Position numbers and translations under genes: made by a program
Assembly (NCBI GenBank): GCA_949739095.1
Contig: CATIYX010000122.1
Coordinates: 1-11,761, forward strand
Reading direction: 5' to 3'
Length of the DNA stretch: 11,761 nucleotides
From: an uncultured Clostridia bacterium
GTDB taxonomy: Bacteria > Bacillota > Clostridia > RUG12999
Notes under the pieces: generated by a model
Databases searched by the model: none
Told to the model about the DNA's origin: nothing
What the model saw: the letters and a program-made list of their open reading frames with translations, nothing else
Shown here: one piece after another, positions 6,550-11,761 of the stretch
Numbering within the stretch: position 1 is the first letter of the stretch
Layout: each line of letters starts with the position of its first letter

Positions 6550-7926
6550 ATGAAACTATGGGGCGGACGGTTTCAAAAGGAAACTGATGAAAAAGTAAAT
6601 GACTTCAATTCTTCCATTCGGTTCGATAGCCGCATGTATCGGCAGGATATTATGGGCAGCATTGCCCACGCGTCCATGCTGGGACGACAGGGCATCATTC
6701 CGCAGTCGGACAGCGATTTGATTGTGAAAACGCTGCAAGAAATTTTGACGGATATTGATGCGGGAAACATTGAATTTGATATTGATGCAGAGGATATCCA
6801 CATGAACGTGGAAAAAATCTTGTCTGAACGTATTGGCGATGCCGGCAAACGCCTGCATACCGGTCGTAGCCGCAACGACCAGGTAGCACTGGATTTGCGT
6901 ATGTATGTCATGGATGAACTAAAAACTATCCTAAGCATGGTCAAGGACGCGCAGCAAACCATTTTGGATATTGCCAAAGACAATCTGGACACCATCATGC
7001 CCGGTTACACACATTTGCAAAAAGCGCAACCTATCACACTGGCACATCACGTCATGGCATATTTTGAAATGCTCAAGCGTGATGCAATGCGGCTCCACGA
7101 CTGCTTAAAACGCACCAGTGTCATGCCGCTTGGCTCCGGCGCACTGGCTGCCACAACTTATCCGCTGGACCGTGACTATGTGGCGCAGCAGCTTGAATTT
7201 GACGCGATTTCGCTCAACAGTCTGGATGGTGTGAGCGACCGTGATTTTGCCATTGAAACGGCAAGTGCACTTTCCATTTTGATGATGCACCTCAGCCGTT
7301 TCTGTGAAGAGTTAATTTTGTGGAATTCTAATGAATTCTCTTTTGTGGAAATGGATGACGCATATTCTACCGGCAGCTCCATCATGCCGCAGAAAAAGAA
7401 TCCTGACGTGGCGGAACTGATTCGCGGCAAAACAGGACGCGTTTATGGCGGGCTGATAACGCTGCTCACCATGATGAAAGGTATTCCGCTTGCCTATAAC
7501 AAGGACATGCAGGAAGATAAGGAAGCCATTTTTGACTGTATTGACACCGTGAAGCTTTGTCTGCCTGTATTCACCGGTATGCTGGCGACACTGAAATTCA
7601 ACAAAGACGTGATGTACCGTGGCAGCGGCAAAGGATTCACCAATGCAACAGATGCTGCGGACTATCTGGTGAAAAAAGGGCTGCCGTTCCGCAGCGCGCA
7701 CGAAGTTTTGGGGAAATTGGTGTTCTACTGCATTCAGCACGACAAAGCACTGGACGATTTGACACTGGAGGAATTCCATCAGTTTTCTGATATTTTTGAA
7801 GAAGACGTCTATAACGCAATCCGCTTAGAAACCTGTGTAAACATGCGTAAAATAACGGGTGGACCCGCAAAGGAAGCAGTGGAACGGGCGATTGCAGCCG
7901 GCGAAGCATTTCTAAAAACAATTTAA
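6550..7926 (+). CDS. argH: Argininosuccinate lyase
   Basis: ArgH splits argininosuccinate into arginine and fumarate, the last step of arginine synthesis. The 458-residue protein has the usual start MKLWGGRF, HTGRSRND at 103-110, THLQKAQP at 154-161, and the fumarase/aspartase superfamily signature GSSIMPQKKNP at 275-285 on the mobile loop with the catalytic serine. The ATG at 6550 sits nine bases after AAGGAGG (6534-6540); the frame opens slightly earlier without support. It lies 72 bases after argG and is presumably co-transcribed through the hairpin at 6492-6527. A convergent hairpin follows the stop. The sequence looks intact and ordinary. Confidence 0.97.
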   Translation: MKLWGGRFQKETDEKVNDFNSSIRFDSRMYRQDIMGSIAHASMLGRQGIIPQSDSDLIVKTLQEILTDIDAGNIEFDIDAEDIHMNVEKILSERIGDAGKRLHTGRSRNDQVALDLRMYVMDELKTILSMVKDAQQTILDIAKDNLDTIMPGYTHLQKAQPITLAHHVMAYFEMLKRDAMRLHDCLKRTSVMPLGSGALAATTYPLDRDYVAQQLEFDAISLNSLDGVSDRDFAIETASALSILMMHLSRFCEELILWNSNEFSFVEMDDAYSTGSSIMPQKKNPDVAELIRGKTGRVYGGLITLLTMMKGIPLAYNKDMQEDKEAIFDCIDTVKLCLPVFTGMLATLKFNKDVMYRGSGKGFTNATDAADYLVKKGLPFRSAHEVLGKLVFYCIQHDKALDDLTLEEFHQFSDIFEEDVYNAIRLETCVNMRKITGGPAKEAVERAIAAGEAFLKTI

Positions 7927-7936
7927 GCAAATCATC

Positions 7937-7968
7937 ACAAAGGGGCGTCCTCAAGGACACCCCTTTGT
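7937..7968. terminator. Shared hairpin between convergent argH and amidase-domain gene
   Basis: ACAAAGGGG (7937-7945) pairs with CCCCTTTGT (7960-7968). One mismatch, then GTCC/GGAC, closes a TCAA tetraloop. It is centred between two converging genes. The T-run after the stem is poor on both strands, so its efficiency is uncertain. Confidence 0.65.
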
Positions 7969-7972
7969 CATT

Positions 7973-8452
7973 TCATGCCCGTACATCAACAATATGCAGA
8001 TAACGGATATCCAGATACGTATAGGTGGAAAGCGGGCGGTTATCGCTGTCCTCGGTGCGTGCAGCAACCAGCACTTCACGCGGATTTCTCCCTGCTTTCA
8101 CAACAACAGGTGTATGCCGAAAATCTGCCCCATTAAAGGAAAGCTGAATCAAATCACCCGGCAGCAGTTCCTGTAGGGTCACTTCCTGTGCAAATGGTCC
8201 TGCGCCTGTATTAGAAATTAGAAAGTTATATAAATACTCTACGCCTGTCCACGCAGGCGCACGGTTATCCGCCGACACATAATACCAACCAAACACCGGT
8301 TTATAATTCATTACGCCGCCGCCCGCATAGAGACATTGCGAAGCGAAATTAGTGCAGTCCCCGCCCAATTCCGAAAAATCGTAAAACGCAGGATTGGGAT
8401 GAAATGCATGTTTATGTGCATATGCCACCGCTTTTTTTCTGTTATATGCCAT
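7973..8452 (-). CDS. Putative amidase-domain (Amidase_6-like) cysteine hydrolase
   Basis: The 159-residue protein begins with YNRKKAVAYAHKHA and then has F-SELGGDCTNFASQCL (26-41). This GGDCTNFASQ block with candidate nucleophile C33 is typical of the putative amidase domain found in Bacillota. H113 in FRHTPVVV is the likely catalytic histidine, and the TEDSDNRPLSTYTY tail (133-146) also fits the domain. Family members are often linked to cell-wall or peptide hydrolysis, but here the protein is the bare domain. No signal peptide or membrane segment is visible, so a cytosolic or non-classically released protein is implied. ATG at 8452 follows AAGGA at five bases. It is divergent from the exonuclease gene and convergent with argH. 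The substrate is unknown. Confidence 0.78.
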   Translation of the reverse strand: MAYNRKKAVAYAHKHAFHPNPAFYDFSELGGDCTNFASQCLYAGGGVMNYKPVFGWYYVSADNRAPAWTGVEYLYNFLISNTGAGPFAQEVTLQELLPGDLIQLSFNGADFRHTPVVVKAGRNPREVLVAARTEDSDNRPLSTYTYLDIRYLHIVDVRA

Positions 8453-8480
8453 GGTTTTCCTTCCCCTTTCCTCTTTTCGG

Positions 8481-8509
8481 TTGACATTTTTTCTATTTTA
8501 TTATATGAT
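8481..8509 (+). promoter_or_regulatory. Promoter of the exonuclease III gene
   Basis: A consensus TTGACA (8481-8486) and TATGAT (8504-8509) have a 17-base spacer. The minus strand carries TATAAT at 8505-8500 overlapping this -10, a possible -10 for the divergent amidase-domain gene, though with no clear -35. Confidence 0.85.
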
Positions 8510-8547
8510 GAGGATATGAAAACGCTACCTAAAGAGGAGGATTACCA

Positions 8548-9300
8548 TTGAAACTGATTTCTTGGAATGTCAACGGGCTGCGTGCCTGTTTGAATAAAGG
8601 ATTTTTAGATTTTTTTAAAACTGTGGACGCCGATATTTTTTGTGTGCAGGAAACAAAAATGCAGGAGGGACAGGCAGAGTTGGTATTAGACGGCTACCAG
8701 CAATATTGGAACAGCGCTGAGAAAAAAGGATATTCCGGCACGGCGGTTTTTACTAAGCACAAGCCGCTTTCCGTCCGCTACGGCATTGAGATAGAGGAAC
8801 ACAATCATGAAGGACGCGTTATCACGTTGGAATTTGAGGATTTTTTTCTTGTGAATGTATATACCCCCAACGCTCAAAGAGAACTTGCGCGCATTGATTA
8901 CCGTATGCAGTTTGAAGATGATTTCCGCACCTATCTGCTAAATTTAAACCGGCAAAAACCTGTCATCGTCTGCGGTGATATGAACGTAGCGCATCAGGAG
9001 ATTGACCTCAAAAATCCAAAAACCAACCGTAAAAATGCCGGATTCTCCGATCAGGAGCGTGGCAAAATGACGGAACTTTTGGGCAGCGGGTTTGTGGATT
9101 CCTTCCGCAAACTTTATCCTGATACAACCGGTGCCTATACCTGGTGGTCTTATTTGCGTAACGCACGGGCAACGAATGCCGGATGGCGTATTGACTACTT
9201 CCTGCTGTCTCAGGACTGCGCGGACCGTTTGCAGGACGCTCTGATTTATTCTGATATTTATGGCAGCGACCATTGTCCTGTCGGCATATTGCTGAAATAA
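8548..9300 (+). CDS. exoA: Exodeoxyribonuclease III / AP endonuclease
   Basis: This 250-residue member of the exonuclease III (Xth/ExoA) family cuts DNA at abasic sites and removes 3' blocks in base excision repair. The metal and catalytic residues of the fold are all visible: N7 in WNVNG, E35 in QETKMQ, Y105 in VYTPN, D144 and N146 in GDMN, and D241-H242 in SDHCP; WRIDYF (213-218) is also conserved. The start codon is TTG at 8548, supported by AGAGGAGG seven bases upstream and by the family's MKLISWNVNG N-terminus beginning exactly there. The gene stands alone under its own promoter and ends at a strong hairpin. Called exoA by Bacillus usage; xth is the E. coli name. Confidence 0.95.
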   Translation: MKLISWNVNGLRACLNKGFLDFFKTVDADIFCVQETKMQEGQAELVLDGYQQYWNSAEKKGYSGTAVFTKHKPLSVRYGIEIEEHNHEGRVITLEFEDFFLVNVYTPNAQRELARIDYRMQFEDDFRTYLLNLNRQKPVIVCGDMNVAHQEIDLKNPKTNRKNAGFSDQERGKMTELLGSGFVDSFRKLYPDTTGAYTWWSYLRNARATNAGWRIDYFLLSQDCADRLQDALIYSDIYGSDHCPVGILLK

Positions 9301-9315
9301 AAGTTCCATATATGC

Positions 9316-9351
9316 AAAAAGAGCAGTTTATGTATAAACTGCTCTTTTTTT
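9316..9351. terminator. Bidirectional intrinsic terminator
   Basis: AAAAAGAGCAGTTTA (9316-9330) pairs perfectly over 15 bases with TAAACTGCTCTTTTT (9335-9349) around a TGTA loop. The T-run serves the exonuclease gene, and the A-run serves the convergent repeat-protein gene on the other strand. Confidence 0.92.
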
Positions 9352-9367
9352 ATTTGCATTTTTTCTG

Positions 9368-10123
9368 TCAATACATAATGCCAATACCAACAACATTCCC
9401 CGAATATCCTACGCCGACAAAACGTGTTCCGTTATAATAGATATCAATACCGCTGGAAGTCATGTAATACCGAAATCCCCATTGTTTCAGTTCATTCGTA
9501 TATCTGTTCACTGTCTCCCAGCCGTTAGATGGCAGGATATAGTAATAATAGATACCCAAATCCGCATAAACTGCATTGTCTGCTAGACCTACCATGCTGC
9601 CAAAGGAAGGCACATCAGCAAATCCTCCATAGGCATATACCGGAATATATGGTTTGGAAGTGCTATATCCTACACTCAAGTATGCCGCCAATTCCGATGC
9701 CCAAACAGTGTAGGCAGCGCCATCTATCGTACTATAAATGGTTACGGTTGCTTTTTCTCCATAATAGCTTGCGGAATATCCTGCTGCTTCATAGGAATGT
9801 ACAGTTACCATTGCACCGTCATATTTGCTGAACATACAAATATTTTGCAGTCCGGTTGCATAATATTCTTGGTTTTCTGCCACCTCATAGGACCAAATAA
9901 CAGCCGGCGCACCATCTACGCGGCTATATACCGTAATGGTTTCGTCCGGATTGGCATACCCCTGTGCAAATGCCGCTTCTCCACCATTTTCCACCATAAT
10001 TGCCGCGCCGTCGTACCGACTATACATATAATGTTGACCTTCCGCCAACGCCGGTATTTGCATCAATCCAATGCATAATGCGACCACCCACGCCACCAAA
10101 CCTGTTGTCATTTTCTTTTTCAT
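9368..10123 (-). CDS. Secreted protein with four 32-residue YSxxDGA repeats, function unknown
   Basis: The 251-residue protein starts with a clear signal peptide: KKK, a hydrophobic core, then a probable cut after ALA (about residue 27). Four repeats follow, with cores YSRYDGA, YSRVDGA, FSKYDGA and YSTIDGA. Their aspartates are D38, D70, D102 and D134, exactly 32 residues apart. Each repeat continues with a V-rich strand, an E-[VAL] helix and a G-[YW]-like end, resembling the MYAPDGRT-type repeats seen in Clostridia surface proteins. From about 161 comes a separate tyrosine/glycine-rich C-terminal region starting ADVPSFGSMVG. No anchor (LPXTG, transmembrane tail) is seen, so it should be released or wall-associated through the repeats. 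ATG at 10123 follows AAAGGGG at nine bases. No function is claimed. Confidence 0.85.
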   Translation of the reverse strand: MKKKMTTGLVAWVVALCIGLMQIPALAEGQHYMYSRYDGAAIMVENGGEAAFAQGYANPDETITVYSRVDGAPAVIWSYEVAENQEYYATGLQNICMFSKYDGAMVTVHSYEAAGYSASYYGEKATVTIYSTIDGAAYTVWASELAAYLSVGYSTSKPYIPVYAYGGFADVPSFGSMVGLADNAVYADLGIYYYYILPSNGWETVNRYTNELKQWGFRYYMTSSGIDIYYNGTRFVGVGYSGNVVGIGIMY

Positions 10124-10167
10124 CCATGTTGTCCCCTTTCTTCTTTAAATAATAATTCTATAATATT

Positions 10168-10197
10168 ATTATATCACTGTCATTTTTCGCCTGTCAA
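10168..10197 (-). promoter_or_regulatory. Promoter of the secreted repeat protein
   Basis: The minus strand has consensus TTGACA (10197-10192) and TATAAT (10173-10168) with an 18-base spacer. Transcription should start near 10161, about 38 bases before the ATG. Confidence 0.88.
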
Positions 10198-10346
10198 GCA
10201 AAGCAGCAGAGAATTGCACCCTTTTTTTCTACCATTTATTCGCTATTTTGACAGGTCCACCGCCACATTTCAGGTGATTATAAGAAATCGGGAGATATCG
10301 GGAGATATTTTCTTTAAATTCAAAATATTTTACTGAAACGCCCTCT
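10198..10346. other. Non-coding stretch upstream of groES with a tandem 10-mer
   Basis: This is the middle of the 358-base gap between the repeat protein and groES. I see no gene in it. It holds two head-to-tail copies of ATCGGGAGAT (10287-10296 and 10297-10306) and a TTGACA at 10248 without a matching -10 at normal distance. Confidence 0.6.
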
Positions 10347-10372
10347 AATTGAAGTTGAAGAAACTTCCAATT
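10347..10372. repeat. Inverted repeat over the groE -35 box
   Basis: AATTGAAGTT (10347-10356) and AACTTCCAATT (10362-10372) pair with one bulged C around a five-base loop. It overlaps the proposed groE -35 box, so an extra operator is possible. Confidence 0.4.
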
Positions 10373-10383
10373 TTGGGTAATAT
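10355..10383 (+). promoter_or_regulatory. Probable groESL promoter
   Basis: TTGAAG (10355-10360) and TAATAT (10378-10383) are separated by 17 bases. The -10 matches only four of six positions, but the place just before CIRCE is the usual one for groE promoters in Bacillota. Confidence 0.6.
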
Positions 10384-10396
10384 ATAAATCAAGGTG

Positions 10397-10423
10397 TTAG
10401 CACTCCTTTCTAACGAGTGCTAA
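10397..10423. promoter_or_regulatory. CIRCE operator (HrcA binding site)
   Basis: TTAGCACTC, nine bases, then GAGTGCTAA: a perfect match to the CIRCE consensus. It lies just after the predicted transcription start of groES-groEL. HrcA bound here would repress the operon until heat shock ties up HrcA folding by GroEL. Confidence 0.98.
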
Positions 10424-10481
10424 TAATTTGTTCAGGTGTAACATGATCAATAGATATTTGTTCAATAGGAGGTAATTTCGT

Positions 10482-10766
10482 ATGAAAATCAAACCGTTGG
10501 CAGACAGAGTTGTCATTAAAATGGTGGAAACAGAAGAAACCACAAAAAGTGGTATTGTACTGCCGGGCAGCGCAAAGGAAAAACCGCAGATTGCTGAAAT
10601 TGTTGAAGTAGGTCCGGGCGGTGTTGTAGATGGCAAAGAAATCGCAATGGAAGTCAAAGCAGGTCAGAAAGTCATCGTGAGCAAATATGCCGGAACAGAA
10701 GTGAAATTGGACGGCGAAGATTTGACAATCCTGCGCCAAAGCGACATTCTTGCAATTGTAGAATAA
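10482..10766 (+). CDS. groES: Co-chaperonin GroES
   Basis: The 94-residue protein is a complete GroES, the seven-subunit lid that caps GroEL during protein folding in the cytosol. It starts MKIKPLADRVVIK. The mobile loop that binds GroEL is at about 17-32 (ETEETTKSGIVLPGSA). The VGPG turn and the ending YAGTEVKLDGEDLTIL.. are family-typical. ATG at 10482 follows AGGAGG (10467-10472) at nine bases. It is the first gene of the CIRCE-controlled operon, with groEL 40 bases downstream. Nothing looks unusual. Confidence 0.98.
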   Translation: MKIKPLADRVVIKMVETEETTKSGIVLPGSAKEKPQIAEIVEVGPGGVVDGKEIAMEVKAGQKVIVSKYAGTEVKLDGEDLTILRQSDILAIVE

Positions 10767-10806
10767 TATTCCGCATAAATTTGAAAAAAGAAAGGACTGA
10801 TTTCCA

Positions 10807-11761
10807 ATGGCAAAAGAAATCAAACACGGTGAAGACGCTAGAAAAGCGCTTGAAAACGGTATCAATACGCTAGCAAATACAGTAAAAATTACGCTGGGTC
10901 CAAAAGGACGCAACGTTGTGTTAGACAAAAAATTCGGTTCTCCACTCATTACCAATGATGGTGTTACCATTGCAAAAGAGATTGAACTGGAGGACCCGTT
11001 TGAAAACATGGGGGCTCAACTGGTCAAAGAAGTTGCAACCAAAACAAACGATATTGCCGGTGACGGCACAACAACAGCAACACTGTTGGCGCAGGCTTTG
11101 GTTCGTGAAGGACTGAAAAACCTTGCAGCAGGTGCGAACCCGATGATTCTGAAAAAAGGCATGGCAAAAGCCGTAGAAACTGCTGTAGAAACTATCGTTT
11201 CTAACAGCCGTCAGGTACAAGGCAAAGATGATATCGCACGTGTTGCAGCGATTTCTGCTGCGGACGAAAACGTTGGCGAACTGATTGCAGATGCAATGGA
11301 AAAAGTGACCAATGACGGCGTTATCACCGTGGAAGAATCCAAAACAGCTGAAACCTATTCTGAAGTTGTGGAAGGAATGCAGTTTGACAGAGGTTACATC
11401 TCTCCTTACATGGCAACCGACATGGAAAAAATGGAAGCGGTTCTGGACGATGCTTACATTTTGATTACTGACAAAAAAATCTCTAATATTCAAGATATTC
11501 TGCCGCTTCTGGAACAGATTGTACAGCAGGGCAAAAAACTGCTCATCATTGCAGAGGATGTGGAAGGTGAAGCGTTGGCAACCCTGCTGGTAAACCGTCT
11601 GCGCGGAACATTTACTTGTGTTGCTGTCAAAGCGCCGGGCTTCGGTGACAGAAGAAAAGCAATGCTGGAAGACATCGCAATTTTGACCGGTGGTCAAGTG
11701 ATTACTGACGAACTGGGTCTGGATTTGAAGGAAACTTCTATTGAACAACTGGGTCGTGCAA
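10807..11761 (+). CDS. groEL: Chaperonin GroEL (partial, C-terminus off window)
   Basis: The first 318 codons of GroEL are present and the window edge cuts the gene; a full GroEL is about 540 residues. It is the barrel chaperonin that folds proteins with ATP. My translation shows MAKEIKHGEDARKALE at the start, the ATP-binding blocks TLGPKGRNVVLD and AGDGTTTATLLAQ, then the apical domain with QFDRGYISPYM and APGFGDRRKAMLEDIAILTGG. ATG at 10807 follows AAAGGA at ten bases, 40 bases after groES, and both genes are expected on one CIRCE-controlled mRNA. The frame is intact to the edge. Confidence 0.98.
   Translation, partial: MAKEIKHGEDARKALENGINTLANTVKITLGPKGRNVVLDKKFGSPLITNDGVTIAKEIELEDPFENMGAQLVKEVATKTNDIAGDGTTTATLLAQALVREGLKNLAAGANPMILKKGMAKAVETAVETIVSNSRQVQGKDDIARVAAISAADENVGELIADAMEKVTNDGVITVEESKTAETYSEVVEGMQFDRGYISPYMATDMEKMEAVLDDAYILITDKKISNIQDILPLLEQIVQQGKKLLIIAEDVEGEALATLLVNRLRGTFTCVAVKAPGFGDRRKAMLEDIAILTGGQVITDELGLDLKETSIEQLGRA

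Noticed and set aside
10248..10284. TTGACA plus TATAAG as a second groE promoter
   Set aside because: The spacing is about 25 bases, outside the working range.
1..11761. CRISPR arrays, insertion sequences, tRNA or rRNA genes
   Set aside because: No regular repeat-spacer pattern, transposase, terminal inverted repeats or cloverleaf/rRNA sequence was seen on either strand.

Overview
The window looks chromosomal and comes from a low-to-mid GC Gram-positive bacterium of the Bacillota, most likely a Clostridia-type gut or anaerobe lineage. The evidence is strong AGGAGG-type ribosome binding sites, TTGACA/TATAAT promoters, a perfect CIRCE element before groES-groEL, a BlaI/BlaR1-type pair, an orphan beta-type class I fumarase subunit, and a secreted protein with repeats of a kind common in Clostridia. 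The species cannot be named from the sequence.

Left part, all on the minus strand. A BlaI-type repressor (884-1264) is coupled to an M56/BlaR1-type membrane metalloprotease sensor that runs off the left edge (1-884). Two operator-like dyads lie over its promoter. Next comes an operon read right to left from a clear promoter at 5095-5067 to an intrinsic terminator at 1464-1425. It encodes a HisD-family dehydrogenase (3707-4999), a HisB-family dehydratase (3068-3682), a HAD phosphatase-like protein (2035-3066) and a class I fumarase beta-subunit-like protein (1483-2028). At first sight this is a piece of a histidine operon. However, the HisD and HisB homologues both carry substitutions at residues that bind the catalytic metals in the true histidine enzymes, and the fumarase beta protein has no alpha partner beside it. 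The set may be a different, undescribed small-molecule pathway built from histidine-pathway folds, and it is the strongest novelty candidate here.

Middle part. argG and argH (plus strand) are the last two steps of arginine synthesis. They start from a good promoter preceded by ArgR/AhrC-like boxes, and a terminator-like hairpin lies between the two genes. A convergent hairpin separates argH from a small amidase-domain protein on the minus strand. That gene is divergent from an exonuclease III/AP endonuclease gene, which has a TTG start and a near-consensus promoter.

Right part. A perfect bidirectional hairpin separates the nuclease from a secreted minus-strand protein with four repeats whose YSxxDGA cores recur exactly every 32 residues. 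A 358-base gap then holds that gene's promoter, a tandem 10-mer, a groE promoter and CIRCE. groES (complete) and groEL (cut by the right edge) follow on the plus strand.
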